Position numbers and translations under genes: made by a program. A stretch of DNA of 64,000 bases from Nemertoderma westbladi. Taxonomy: Eukaryota > Xenacoelomorpha > Nemertodermatida > Nemertodermatidae. Shown piece by piece: positions 31,006 to 46,200 of the stretch (position 1 is the first letter of the stretch; each line of letters starts with the position of its first letter). The notes beneath the pieces were generated by a model, which made no database searches, was not told where the DNA came from, and was given only the letters and a program-made list of their open reading frames with translations. Location of the stretch: positions 36,241 through 100,240 of the forward strand of contig JAUCBJ010001825.1 of the NCBI GenBank assembly GCA_032718475.1, in the 5' to 3' direction.

Positions 31006-32930
31006 GGGGTGCATATTAAAAGGGGTTGAACTGAACCCTCACGTACTGCGGTACAACCGTCTGTGCCTTATGGGTTGGGGTGCAGATTAAAAGGGGTGGA
31101 ACTGAACCCGCACGTACTGCGGTACAACCGTCTGTGCCTTATGGGTTGGGGTGCATATTAAAAGGGGTGGAACTGAACCCTCACGTACTGCGGTACAACC
31201 GTCTGTGCCTTATGGGTTGGGGTGCATATTAAAAGGGGTGTAACTGAACCCTCACGTACTGCGGTACAACCGTCTGTGCCTTATGGGTTGGGGTGCATAT
31301 TAAAAGGGGTGTGAACTGAACCCGCACGTACTGCGGTACAACCGTCTGTGCCTTATGGGTTGGGGTGCAGATTAAAAGGGGTTGAACTGAACCCTCACGT
31401 ACTGCGGTACAACCGTCTGTGCCTTATGGGTTGGGGTGCATATTAAAAGGGGTGGAACTGAACCCTCACGTACTGCGGTACAACCGTCTGTGCCTTATGG
31501 GTTGGGGTGCAGATTAAAAGGGGTGTAACTGAACCCTCACGTACTGCGGTACAACCGTCTGTGCCTTATGGGTTGGGGTGCATATTAAAAGGGGTGGAAC
31601 TGAACCCTCACGTACTGCGGTACAACCGTCTGTGCCTTATGGGTTGGGGTGCAGATTAAAAGGGGTGGAACTGAACCCGCACGTACTGCGGTACAACCGT
31701 CTGTGCCTTATGGGTTGGGGTGCATATTAAAAGGGGTGGAACTGAACCCTCACGTACTGCGGTACAACCGTCTGTGCCTTATGGGTTGGGGTGCAGATTA
31801 AAAGGGGTGTAACTGAACCCTCACGTACTGCGGTACAACCGTCTGTGCCTTATGGGTTGGGGTGCAGATTAAAAGGTGTGTAACTGAACCCGCACGTACT
31901 GCGGTACAACCGTCTGTGCCTTATGGGTTGGGGTGCATATTAAAAGGGGTGTAACTGAACCCGCACGTACTGCGGTACAACCGTCTGTGCCTTATGGGTT
32001 GGGGTGCATATTAAAAGGGGTGGAACTGAACCCTCACGTACTGCGGTACAACCGTCTGTGCCTTATGGGTTGGGGTGCATATTAAAAGGTGTGTAACTGA
32101 ACCCGCACGTACTGCGGTACAACCGTCTGTGCCTTATGGGTTGGGGTGCATATTAAAAGGGGTTGAACTGAACCCTCACGTACTGCGGTACAACCGTCTG
32201 TGCCTTATGGGTTGGGGTGCATATTAAAAGGGGTGGAACTGAACCCGCACGTACTGCGGTACAACCGTCTGTGCCTTATGGGTTGGGGTGCAGATTAAAA
32301 GGGGTGGAACTGAACCCTCACGTACTGCGGTACAACCGTCTGTGCCTTATGGGTTGGGGTGCATATTAAAAGGGGTGGAACTGAACCCTCACGTACTGCG
32401 GTACAACCGTCTGTGCCTTATGGGTTGGGGTGCAGATTAAAAGGGGTGGAACTGAACCCGCACGTACTGCGGTACAACCGTCTGTGCCTTATGGGTTGGG
32501 GTGCATATTAAAAGGGGTGGAACTGAACCCTCACGTACTGCGGTACAACCGTCTGTGCCTTATGGGTTGGGGTGCAGATTAAAAGGGGTGTAACTGAACC
32601 CTCACGTACTGCGGTACAACCGTCTGTGCCTTATGGGTTGGGGTGCAGATTAAAAGGTGTGTAACTGAACCCGCACGTACTGCGGTACAACCGTCTGTGC
32701 CTTATGGGTTGGGGTGCATATTAAAAGGGGTGTAACTGAACCCTCACGTACTGCGGTACAACCGTCTGTGCCTTATGGGTTGGGGTGCAGATTAAAAGGG
32801 GTGTAACTGAACCCGCACGTACTGCGGTACAACCGTCTGTGCCTTATGGGTTGGGGTGCAGATTAAAAGGGGTGTAACTGAACCCTCACGTACTGCGGTA
32901 CAACCGTCTGTGCCTTATGGGTTGGGGTGC

Positions 32931-34208
32931 AGATTAAAAGGGGTGGAACTGAACCCGCACGTACTGCGGTACAACCGTCTGTGCCTTATGGGTTGGGGTG
33001 CATATTAAAAGGGGTGGAACTGAACCCTCACGTACTGCGGTACAACCGTCTGTGCCTTATGGGTTGGGGTGCATATTAAAAGGGGTGGAACTGAACCCTC
33101 ACGTACTGCGGTACAACCGTCTGTGCCTTATGGGTTGGGGTGCAGATTAAAAGGGGTGTAACTGAACCCTCACGTACTGCGGTACAACCGTCTGTGCCTT
33201 ATGGGTTGGGGTGCAGATTAAAAGGTGTGTAACTGAACCCTCACGTACTGCGGTACAACCGTCTGTGCCTTATGGGTTGGGGTGCAGATTAAAAGGGGTG
33301 TAACTGAACCCTCACGTACTGCGGTACAACCGTCTGTGCCTTATGGGTTGGGGTGCAGATTAAAAGGGGTGTAACTGAACCCTCACGTACTGCGGTACAA
33401 CCGTCTGTGCCTTATGGGTTGGGGTGCAGATTAAAAGGTGTGTAACTGAACCCGCACGTACTGCGGTACAACCGTCTGTGCCTTATGGGTTGGGGTGCAG
33501 ATTAAAAGGGGTGTAACTGAACCCTCACGTACTGCGGTACAACCGTCTGTGCCTTATGGGTTGGGGTGCAGATTAAAAGGGGTGGAACTGAACCCGCACG
33601 TACTGCGGTACAACCGTCTGTGCCTTATGGGTTGGGGTGCATATTAAAAGGGGTGGAACTGAACCCTCACGTACTGCGGTACAACCGTCTGTGCCTTATG
33701 GGTTGGGGTGCATATTAAAAGGGGTGGAACTGAACCCTCACGTACTGCGGTACAACCGTCTGTGCCTTATGGGTTGGGGTGCAGATTAAAAGGGGTGTAA
33801 CTGAACCCTCACGTACTGCGGTACAACCGTCTGTGCCTTATGGGTTGGGGTGCAGATTAAAAGGTGTGTAACTGAACCCTCACGTACTGCGGTACAACCG
33901 TCTGTGCCTTATGGGTTGGGGTGCAGATTAAAAGGGGTGTAACTGAACCCTCACGTACTGCGGTACAACCGTCTGTGCCTTATGGGTTGGGGTGCAGATT
34001 AAAAGGGGTGTAACTGAACCCTCACGTACTGCGGTACAACCGTCTGTGCCTTATGGGTTGGGGTGCAGATTAAAAGGTGTGTAACTGAACCCTCACGTAC
34101 TGCGGTACAACCGTCTGTGCCTTATGGGTTGGGGTGCAGATTAAAAGGGGTGTAACTGAACCCTCACGTACTGCGGTACAACCGTCTGTGCCTTATGGGT
34201 TGGGGTGC
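32931..34208. repeat. Nine-monomer (639-bp) higher-order repeat, two full copies
   Basis: The order of monomer types from 32931 (AG-GGGGTGG-G, AT-GGGGTGG-T twice, then AG-GGGGTGT, AG-GGTGTGT and so on) recurs from 33570 with one difference in the eighth monomer. The spacing is exactly 639 bases. A third, partial copy begins at 34209 and lacks its third monomer. Such structure arises by unequal crossover of multi-monomer blocks. Confidence 0.8.
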
Positions 34209-37200
34209 AGATTAAAAGGGGTGGAACTGAACCCGCACGTACTGCGGTACAACCGTCTGTGCCTTATGGGTTGGGGTGCATATTAAAAGGGGTGGAACTG
34301 AACCCTCACGTACTGCGGTACAACCGTCTGTGCCTTATGGGTTGGGGTGCAGATTAAAAGGGGTGTAACTGAACCCTCACGTACTGCGGTACAACCGTCT
34401 GTGCCTTATGGGTTGGGGTGCAGATTAAAAGGTGTGTAACTGAACCCTCACGTACTGCGGTACAACCGTCTGTGCCTTATGGGTTGGGGTGCATATTAAA
34501 AGGTGTGTAACTGAACCCGCACGTACTGCGGTACAACCGTCTGTGCCTTATGGGTTGGGGTGCATATTAAAAGGGGTGTAACTGAACCCTCACGTACTGC
34601 GGTACAACCGTCTGTGCCTTATGGGTTGGGGTGCAGATTAAAAGGTGTGTAACTGAACCCGCACGTACTGCGGTACAACCGTCTGTGCCTTATGGGTTGG
34701 GGTGCAGATTAAAAGGGGTGTGAACTGAACCCTCACGTACTGCGGTACAACCGTCTGTGCCTTATGGGTTGGGGTGCAGATTAAAAGGTGTGTAACTGAA
34801 CCCTCACGTACTGCGGTACAACCGTCTGTGCCTTATGGGTTGGGGTGCATATTAAAAGGGGTGTAACTGAACCCTCACGTACTGCGGTACAACCGTCTGT
34901 GCCTTATGGGTTGGGGTGCAGATTAAAAGGTGTGTAACTGAACCCTCACGTACTGCGGTACAACCGTCTGTGCCTTATGGGTTGGGGTGCATATTAAAAG
35001 GGGTGGAACTGAACCCTCACGTACTGCGGTACAACCGTCTGTGCCTTATGGGTTGGGGTGCATATTAAAAGGGGTGGAACTGAACCCTCACGTACTGCGG
35101 TACAACCGTCTGTGCCTTATGGGTTGGGGTGCATATTAAAAGGTGTGTAACTGAACCCTCACGTACTGCGGTACAACCGTCTGTGCCTTATGGGTTGGGG
35201 TGCAGATTAAAAGGGGTGGAACTGAACCCTCACGTACTGCGGTACAACCGTCTGTGCCTTATGGGTTGGGGTGCAGATTAAAAGGGGTGGAACTGAACCC
35301 TCACGTACTGCGGTACAACCGTCTGTGCCTTATGGGTTGGGGTGCAGATTAAAAGGGGTTGAACTGAACCCTCACGTACTGCGGTACAACCGTCTGTGCC
35401 TTATGGGTTGGGGTGCAGATTAAAAGGTGTGTAACTGAACCCGCACGTACTGCGGTACAACCGTCTGTGCCTTATGGGTTGGGGTGCATATTAAAAGGGG
35501 TGGAACTGAACCCTCACGTACTGCGGTACAACCGTCTGTGCCTTATGGGTTGGGGTGCATATTAAAAGGGGTTGAACTGAACCCTCACGTACTGCGGTAC
35601 AACCGTCTGTGCCTTATGGGTTGGGGTGCATATTAAAAGGGGTGTGAACTGAACCCTCACGTACTGCGGTACAACCGTCTGTGCCTTATGGGTTGGGGTG
35701 CATATTAAAAGGGGTTGAACTGAACCCTCACGTACTGCGGTACAACCGTCTGTGCCTTATGGGTTGGGGTGCATATTAAAAGGGGTGGAACTGAACCCTC
35801 ACGTACTGCGGTACAACCGTCTGTGCCTTATGGGTTGGGGTGCATATTAAAAGGGGTGTGAACTGAACCCTCACGTACTGCGGTACAACCGTCTGTGCCT
35901 TATGGGTTGGGGTGCAGATTAAAAGGGGTGGAACTGAACCCTCACGTACTGCGGTACAACCGTCTGTGCCTTATGGGTTGGGGTGCATATTAAAAGGGGT
36001 GGAACTGAACCCTCACGTACTGCGGTACAACCGTCTGTGCCTTATGGGTTGGGGTGCAGATTAAAAGGTGTGTAACTGAACCCTCACGTACTGCGGTACA
36101 ACCGTCTGTGCCTTATGGGTTGGGGTGCATATTAAAAGGGGTGGAACTGAACCCTCACGTACTGCGGTACAACCGTCTGTGCCTTATGGGTTGGGGTGCA
36201 TATTAAAAGGGGTTGAACTGAACCCTCACGTACTGCGGTACAACCGTCTGTGCCTTATGGGTTGGGGTGCATATTAAAAGGTGTGTAACTGAACCCTCAC
36301 GTACTGCGGTACAACCGTCTGTGCCTTATGGGTTGGGGTGCATATTAAAAGGGGTGGAACTGAACCCTCACGTACTGCGGTACAACCGTCTGTGCCTTAT
36401 GGGTTGGGGTGCATATTAAAAGGTGTGTAACTGAACCCGCACGTACTGCGGTACAACCGTCTGTGCCTTATGGGTTGGGGTGCAGATTAAAAGGTGTGTA
36501 ACTGAACCCGCACGTACTGCGGTACAACCGTCTGTGCCTTATGGGTTGGGGTGCATATTAAAAGGGGTTGAACTGAACCCTCACGTACTGCGGTACAACC
36601 GTCTGTGCCTTATGGGTTGGGGTGCATATTAAAAGGGGTGTAACTGAACCCTCACGTACTGCGGTACAACCGTCTGTGCCTTATGGGTTGGGGTGCAGAT
36701 TAAAAGGTGTGTAACTGAACCCTCACGTACTGCGGTACAACCGTCTGTGCCTTATGGGTTGGGGTGCAGATTAAAAGGGGTGGAACTGAACCCTCACGTA
36801 CTGCGGTACAACCGTCTGTGCCTTATGGGTTGGGGTGCAGATTAAAAGGGGTGTGAACTGAACCCTCACGTACTGCGGTACAACCGTCTGTGCCTTATGG
36901 GTTGGGGTGCATATTAAAAGGGGTGGAACTGAACCCTCACGTACTGCGGTACAACCGTCTGTGCCTTATGGGTTGGGGTGCATATTAAAAGGGGTGGAAC
37001 TGAACCCTCACGTACTGCGGTACAACCGTCTGTGCCTTATGGGTTGGGGTGCAGATTAAAAGGGGTGTAACTGAACCCGCACGTACTGCGGTACAACCGT
37101 CTGTGCCTTATGGGTTGGGGTGCAGATTAAAAGGGGTGGAACTGAACCCTCACGTACTGCGGTACAACCGTCTGTGCCTTATGGGTTGGGGTGCAGATTA

Positions 37201-40200
37201 AAAGGGGTGGAACTGAACCCTCACGTACTGCGGTACAACCGTCTGTGCCTTATGGGTTGGGGTGCATATTAAAAGGGGTGGAACTGAACCCTCACGTACT
37301 GCGGTACAACCGTCTGTGCCTTATGGGTTGGGGTGCATATTAAAAGGGGTGGAACTGAACCCTCACGTACTGCGGTACAACCGTCTGTGCCTTATGGGTT
37401 GGGGTGCATATTAAAAGGGGTTGAACTGAACCCTCACGTACTGCGGTACAACCGTCTGTGCCTTATGGGTTGGGGTGCAGATTAAAAGGGGTGTAACTGA
37501 ACCCTCACGTACTGCGGTACAACCGTCTGTGCCTTATGGGTTGGGGTGCAGATTAAAAGGGGTGTAACTGAACCCTCACGTACTGCGGTACAACCGTCTG
37601 TGCCTTATGGGTTGGGGTGCAGATTAAAAGGGGTGGAACTGAACCCTCACGTACTGCGGTACAACCGTCTGTGCCTTATGGGTTGGGGTGCATATTAAAA
37701 GGGGTGGAACTGAACCCTCACGTACTGCGGTACAACCGTCTGTGCCTTATGGGTTGGGGTGCATATTAAAAGGGGTGGAACTGAACCCTCACGTACTGCG
37801 GTACAACCGTCTGTGCCTTATGGGTTGGGGTGCATATTAAAAGGGGTGGAACTGAACCCGCACGTACTGCGGTACAACCGTCTGTGCCTTATGGGTTGGG
37901 GTGCAGATTAAAAGGGGTGGAACTGAACCCTCACGTACTGCGGTACAACCGTCTGTGCCTTATGGGTTGGGGTGCATATTAAAAGGGGTGGAACTGAACC
38001 CTCACGTACTGCGGTACAACCGTCTGTGCCTTATGGGTTGGGGTGCAGATTAAAAGGGGTGTAACTGAACCCTCACGTACTGCGGTACAACCGTCTGTGC
38101 CTTATGGGTTGGGGTGCATATTAAAAGGGGTGGAACTGAACCCTCACGTACTGCGGTACAACCGTCTGTGCCTTATGGGTTGGGGTGCAGATTAAAAGGG
38201 GTGTAACTGAACCCTCACGTACTGCGGTACAACCGTCTGTGCCTTATGGGTTGGGGTGCATATTAAAAGGGGTGTGAACTGAACCCTCACGTACTGCGGT
38301 ACAACCGTCTGTGCCTTATGGGTTGGGGTGCATATTAAAAGGGGTGGAACTGAACCCTCACGTACTGCGGTACAACCGTCTGTGCCTTATGGGTTGGGGT
38401 GCAGATTAAAAGGGGTGTAACTGAACCCTCACGTACTGCGGTACAACCGTCTGTGCCTTATGGGTTGGGGTGCATATTAAAAGGGGTGGAACTGAACCCT
38501 CACGTACTGCGGTACAACCGTCTGTGCCTTATGGGTTGGGGTGCATATTAAAAGGGGTTGAACTGAACCCTCACGTACTGCGGTACAACCGTCTGTGCCT
38601 TATGGGTTGGGGTGCAGATTAAAAGGGGTGTAACTGAACCCTCACGTACTGCGGTACAACCGTCTGTGCCTTATGGGTTGGGGTGCAGATTAAAAGGGGT
38701 GTAACTGAACCCTCACGTACTGCGGTACAACCGTCTGTGCCTTATGGGTTGGGGTGCAGATTAAAAGGGGTGGAACTGAACCCGCACGTACTGCGGTACA
38801 ACCGTCTGTGCCTTATGGGTTGGGGTGCAGATTAAAAGGGGTGTAACTGAACCCTCACGTACTGCGGTACAACCGTCTGTGCCTTATGGGTTGGGGTGCA
38901 GATTAAAAGGGGTGGAACTGAACCCTCACGTACTGCGGTACAACCGTCTGTGCCTTATGGGTTGGGGTGCATATTAAAAGGGGTGGAACTGAACCCTCAC
39001 GTACTGCGGTACAACCGTCTGTGCCTTATGGGTTGGGGTGCAGATTAAAAGGTGTGTAACTGAACCCGCACGTACTGCGGTACAACCGTCTGTGCCTTAT
39101 GGGTTGGGGTGCAGATTAAAAGGGGTGGAACTGAACCCTCACGTACTGCGGTACAACCGTCTGTGCCTTATGGGTTGGGGTGCAGATTAAAAGGTGTGTA
39201 ACTGAACCCTCACGTACTGCGGTACAACCGTCTGTGCCTTATGGGTTGGGGTGCATATTAAAAGGGGTGTAACTGAACCCTCACGTACTGCGGTACAACC
39301 GTCTGTGCCTTATGGGTTGGGGTGCATATTAAAAGGGGTGGAACTGAACCCGCACGTACTGCGGTACAACCGTCTGTGCCTTATGGGTTGGGGTGCATAT
39401 TAAAAGGGGTGGAACTGAACCCTCACGTACTGCGGTACAACCGTCTGTGCCTTATGGGTTGGGGTGCAGATTAAAAGGGGTGTAACTGAACCCTCACGTA
39501 CTGCGGTACAACCGTCTGTGCCTTATGGGTTGGGGTGCAGATTAAAAGGGGTGGAACTGAACCCGCACGTACTGCGGTACAACCGTCTGTGCCTTATGGG
39601 TTGGGGTGCAGATTAAAAGGGGTGTAACTGAACCCTCACGTACTGCGGTACAACCGTCTGTGCCTTATGGGTTGGGGTGCAGATTAAAAGGGGTGTAACT
39701 GAACCCCACGTACTGCGGTACAACCGTCTGTGCCTTATGGGTTGGGGTGCAGATTAAAAGGGGTGTAACTGAACCCCCACGTACTGCGGTACAACCGTCT
39801 GTGCCTTATGGGTTGGGGTGCAGATTAAAAGGGGTGGAACTGAACCCTCACGTACTGCGGTACAACCGTCTGTGCCTTATGGGTTGGGGTGCATATTAAA
39901 AGGGGTTGAACTGAACCCTCACGTACTGCGGTACAACCGTCTGTGCCTTATGGGTTGGGGTGCATATTAAAAGGGGTGGAACTGAACCCGCACGTACTGC
40001 GGTACAACCGTCTGTGCCTTATGGGTTGGGGTGCAGATTAAAAGGTGTGTAACTGAACCCGCACGTACTGCGGTACAACCGTCTGTGCCTTATGGGTTGG
40101 GGTGCAGATTAAAAGGTGTGTAACTGAACCCGCACGTACTGCGGTACAACCGTCTGTGCCTTATGGGTTGGGGTGCAGATTAAAAGGTGTGTAACTGAAC

Positions 40201-43200
40201 CCTCACGTACTGCGGTACAACCGTCTGTGCCTTATGGGTTGGGGTGCAGATTAAAAGGGGTGTGAACTGAACCCTCACGTACTGCGGTACAACCGTCTGT
40301 GCCTTATGGGTTGGGGTGCAGATTAAAAGGTGTGTAACTGAACCCTCACGTACTGCGGTACAACCGTCTGTGCCTTATGGGTTGGGGTGCATATTAAAAG
40401 GGGTTGAACTGAACCCTCACGTACTGCGGTACAACCGTCTGTGCCTTATGGGTTGGGGTGCATATTAAAAGGGGTTGAACTGAACCCTCACGTACTGCGG
40501 TACAACCGTCTGTGCCTTATGGGTTGGGGTGCAGATTAAAAGGTGTGTAACTGAACCCTCACGTACTGCGGTACAACCGTCTGTGCCTTATGGGTTGGGG
40601 TGCAGATTAAAAGGGGTTGAACTGAACCCTCACGTACTGCGGTACAACCGTCTGTGCCTTATGGGTTGGGGTGCAGATTAAAAGGGGTGGAACTGAACCC
40701 GCACGTACTGCGGTACAACCGTCTGTGCCTTATGGGTTGGGGTGCATATTAAAAGGTGTGTAACTGAACCCTCACGTACTGCGGTACAACCGTCTGTGCC
40801 TTATGGGTTGGGGTGCATATTAAAAGGGGTGGAACTGAACCCTCACGTACTGCGGTACAACCGTCTGTGCCTTATGGGTTGGGGTGCAGATTAAAAGGGG
40901 TGTAACTGAACCCGCACGTACTGCGGTACAACCGTCTGTGCCTTATGGGTTGGGGTGCAGATTAAAAGGGGTTGAACTGAACCCTCACGTACTGCGGTAC
41001 AACCGTCTATGCCTTATGGGTTGGGGTGCATATTAAAAGGGGTTGAACTGAACCCGCACGTACTGCGGTACAACCGTCTGTGCCTTATGGGTTGGGGTGC
41101 AGATTAAAAGGGGTGGAACTGAACCCTCACGTACTGCGGTACAACCGTCTGTGCCTTATGGGTTGGGGTGCAGATTAAAAGGGGTGGAACTGAACCCGCA
41201 CGTACTGCGGTACAACCGTCTGTGCCTTATGGGTTGGGGTGCATATTAAAAGGGGTGGAACTGAACCCTCACGTACTGCGGTACAACCGTCTGTGCCTTA
41301 TGGGTTGGGGTGCAGATTAAAAGGGGTGGAACTGAACCCTCACGTACTGCGGTACAACCGTCTGTGCCTTATGGGTTGGGGTGCATATTAAAAGGGGTTG
41401 AACTGAACCCTCACGTACTGCGGTACAACCGTCTGTGCCTTATGGGTTGGGGTGCAGATTAAAAGGTGTGTAACTGAACCCTCACGTACTGCGGTACAAC
41501 CGTCTGTGCCTTATGGGTTGGGGTGCATATTAAAAGGGGTGTGAACTGAACCCTCACGTACTGCGGTACAACCGTCTGTGCCTTATGGGTTGGGGTGCAT
41601 ATTAAAAGGGGTTGAACTGAACCCTCACGTACTGCGGTACAACCGTCTGTGCCTTATGGGTTGGGGTGCAGATTAAAAGGTGTGTAACTGAACCCTCACG
41701 TACTGCGGTACAACCGTCTGTGCCTTATGGGTTGGGGTGCATATTAAAAGGGGTTGAACTGAACCCTCACGTACTGCGGTACAACCGTCTGTGCCTTATG
41801 GGTTGGGGTGCAGATTAAAAGGTGTGTAACTGAACCCGCACGTACTGCGGTACAACCGTCTGTGCCTTATGGGTTGGGGTGCAGATTAAAAGGGGTGTAA
41901 CTGAACCCTCACGTACTGCGGTACAACCGTCTGTGCCTTATGGGTTGGGGTGCATATTAAAAGGGGTGGAACTGAACCCTCACGTACTGCGGTACAACCG
42001 TCTGTGCCTTATGGGTTGGGGTGCAGATTAAAAGGGGTGTAACTGAACCCTCACGTACTGCGGTACAACCGTCTGTGCCTTATGGGTTGGGGTGCATATT
42101 AAAAGGGGTGGAACTGAACCCTCACGTACTGCGGTACAACCGTCTGTGCCTTATGGGTTGGGGTGCAGATTAAAAGGGGTGGAACTGAACCCGCACGTAC
42201 TGCGGTACAACCGTCTGTGCCTTATGGGTTGGGGTGCATATTAAAAGGGGTGGAACTGAACCCTCACGTACTGCGGTACAACCGTCTGTGCCTTATGGGT
42301 TGGGGTGCATATTAAAAGGTGTGTAACTGAACCCTCACGTACTGCGGTACAACCGTCTGTGCCTTATGGGTTGGGGTGCATATTAAAAGGGGTGGAACTG
42401 AACCCTCACGTACTGCGGTACAACCGTCTGTGCCTTATGGGTTGGGGTGCAGATTAAAAGGGGTGGAACTGAACCCGCACGTACTGCGGTACAACCGTCT
42501 GTGCCTTATGGGTTGGGGTGCATATTAAAAGGGGTGGAACTGAACCCTCACGTACTGCGGTACAACCGTCTGTGCCTTATGGGTTGGGGTGCATATTAAA
42601 AGGTGTGTAACTGAACCCGCACGTACTGCGGTACAACCGTCTGTGCCTTATGGGTTGGGGTGCATATTAAAAGGGGTGGAACTGAACCCTCACGTACTGC
42701 GGTACAACCGTCTGTGCCTTATGGGTTGGGGTGCATATTAAAAGGGGTGGAACTGAACCCTCACGTACTGCGGTACAACCGTCTGTGCCTTATGGGTTGG
42801 GGTGCATATTAAAAGGGGTGGAACTGAACCCGCACGTACTGCGGTACAACCGTCTGTGCCTTATGGGTTGGGGTGCATATTAAAAGGGGTGGAACTGAAC
42901 CCTCACGTACTGCGGTACAACCGTCTGTGCCTTATGGGTTGGGGTGCATATTAAAAGGTGTGTAACTGAACCCTCACGTACTGCGGTACAACCGTCTGTG
43001 CCTTATGGGTTGGGGTGCAGATTAAAAGGGGTGGAACTGAACCCTCACGTACTGCGGTACAACCGTCTGTGCCTTATGGGTTGGGGTGCATATTAAAAGG
43101 GGTGGAACTGAACCCTCACGTACTGCGGTACAACCGTCTGTGCCTTATGGGTTGGGGTGCAGATTAAAAGGTGTGTAACTGAACCCGCACGTACTGCGGT

Positions 43201-46200
43201 ACAACCGTCTGTGCCTTATGGGTTGGGGTGCATATTAAAAGGTGTGGAACTGAACCCTCACGTACTGCGGTACAACCGTCTGTGCCTTATGGGTTGGGGT
43301 GCATATTAAAAGGGGTGGAACTGAACCCTCACGTACTGCGGTACAACCGTCTGTGCCTTATGGGTTGGGGTGCAGATTAAAAGGTGTGTAACTGAACCCG
43401 CACGTACTGCGGTACAACCGTCTGTGCCTTATGGGTTGGGGTGCATATTAAAAGGGGTTGAACTGAACCCTCACGTACTGCGGTACAACCGTCTGTGCCT
43501 TATGGGTTGGGGTGCAGATTAAAAGGTGTGTAACTGAACCCTCACGTACTGCGGTACAACCGTCTGTGCCTTATGGGTTGGGGTGCATATTAAAAGGTGT
43601 GTAACTGAACCCTCACGTACTGCGGTACAACCGTCTGTGCCTTATGGGTTGGGGTGCATATTAAAAGGTGTGTAACTGAACCCTCACGTACTGCGGTACA
43701 ACCGTCTGTGCCTTATGGGTTGGGGTGCATATTAAAAGGTGTGTAACTGAACCCTCACGTACTGCGGTACAACCGTCTGTGCCTTATGGGTTGGGGTGCA
43801 TATTAAAAGGGGTGGAACTGAACCCTCACGTACTGCGGTACAACCGTCTGTGCCTTATGGGTTGGGGTGCAGATTAAAAGGGGTGGAACTGAACCCGCAC
43901 GTACTGCGGTACAACCGTCTGTGCCTTATGGGTTGGGGTGCATATTAAAAGGGGTGGAACTGAACCCTCACGTACTGCGGTACAACCGTCTGTGCCTTAT
44001 GGGTTGGGGTGCAGATTAAAAGGGGTTGAACTGAACCCTCACGTACTGCGGTACAACCGTCTGTGCCTTATGGGTTGGGGTGCATATTAAAAGGGGTGGA
44101 ACTGAACCCTCACGTACTGCGGTACAACCGTCTGTGCCTTATGGGTTGGGGTGCAGATTAAAAGGTGTGTAACTGAACCCGCACGTACTGCGGTACAACC
44201 GTCTGTGCCTTATGGGTTGGGGTGCAGATTAAAAGGTGTGTAACTGAACCCCCACGTACTGCGGTACAACCGTCTGTGCCTTATGGGTTGGGGTGCATAT
44301 TAAAAGGTGTGTAACTGAACCCTCACGTACTGCGGTACAACCGTCTGTGCCTTATGGGTTGGGGTGCAGATTAAAAGGGGTGGAACTGAACCCGCACGTA
44401 CTGCGGTACAACCGTCTGTGCCTTATGGGTTGGGGTGCAGATTAAAAGGGGTGGAACTGAACCCTCACGTACTGCGGTACAACCGTCTGTGCCTTATGGG
44501 TTGGGGTGCATATTAAAAGGGGTGGAACTGAACCCTCACGTACTGCGGTACAACCGTCTGTGCCTTATGGGTTGGGGTGCAGATTAAAAGGGGTTGAACT
44601 GAACCCTCACGTACTGCGGTACAACCGTCTGTGCCTTATGGGTTGGGGTGCATATTAAAAGGTGTGTAACTGAACCCGCACGTACTGCGGTACAACCGTC
44701 TGTGCCTTATGGGTTGGGGTGCATATTAAAAGGGGTGGAACTGAACCCTCACGTACTGCGGTACAACCGTCTGTGCCTTATGGGTTGGGGTGCAGATTAA
44801 AAGGGGTGGAACTGAACCCTCACGTACTGCGGTACAACCGTCTGTGCCTTATGGGTTGGGGTGCAGATTAAAAGGTGTGGAACTGAACCCTCACGTACTG
44901 CGGTACAACCGTCTGTGCCTTATGGGTTGGGGTGCATATTAAAAGGGGTGGAACTGAACCCTCACGTACTGCGGTACAACCGTCTGTGCCTTATGGGTTG
45001 GGGTGCATATTAAAAGGGGTTGAACTGAACCCTCACGTACTGCGGTACAACCGTCTGTGCCTTATGGGTTGGGGTGCATATTAAAAGGTGTGGAACTGAA
45101 CCCTCACGTACTGCGGTACAACCGTCTGTGCCTTATGGGTTGGGGTGCATATTAAAAGGGGTTGAACTGAACCCTCACGTACTGCGGTACAACCGTCTGT
45201 GCCTTATGGGTTGGGGTGCATATTAAAAGGTGTGTAACTGAACCCGCACGTACTGCGGTACAACCGTCTGTGCCTTATGGGTTGGGGTGCATATTAAAAG
45301 GGGTGGAACTGAACCCTCACGTACTGCGGTACAACCGTCTGTGCCTTATGGGTTGGGGTGCATATTAAAAGGTGTGGAACTGAACCCTCACGTACTGCGG
45401 TACAACCGTCTGTGCCTTATGGGTTGGGGTGCAGATTAAAAGGTGTGTAACTGAACCCCCACGTACTGCGGTACAACCGTCTGTGCCTTATGGGTTGGGG
45501 TGCAGATTAAAAGGTGTGTAACTGAACCCTCACGTACTGCGGTACAACCGTCTGTGCCTTATGGGTTGGGGTGCAGATTAAAAGGTGTGTAACTGAACCC
45601 TCACGTACTGCGGTACAACCGTCTGTGCCTTATGGGTTGGGGTGCAGATTAAAAGGTGTGTAACTGAACCCTCACGTACTGCGGTACAACCGTCTGTGCC
45701 TTATGGGTTGGGGTGCATATTAAAAGGGGTGGAACTGAACCCTCACGTACTGCGGTACAACCGTCTGTGCCTTATGGGTTGGGGTGCATATTAAAAGGGG
45801 TTGAACTGAACCCTCACGTACTGCGGTACAACCGTCTGTGCCTTATGGGTTGGGGTGCAGATTAAAAGGTGTGTAACTGAACCCTCACGTACTGCGGTAC
45901 AACCGTCTGTGCCTTATGGGTTGGGGTGCATATTAAAAGGGGTGGAACTGAACCCTCACGTACTGCGGTACAACCGTCTGTGCCTTATGGGTTGGGGTGC
46001 ATATTAAAAGGGGTGGAACTGAACCCTCACGTACTGCGGTACAACCGTCTGTGCCTTATGGGTTGGGGTGCATATTAAAAGGGGTGGAACTGAACCCTCA
46101 CGTACTGCGGTACAACCGTCTGTGCCTTATGGGTTGGGGTGCAGATTAAAAGGTGTGTAACTGAACCCTCACGTACTGCGGTACAACCGTCTGTGCCTTA

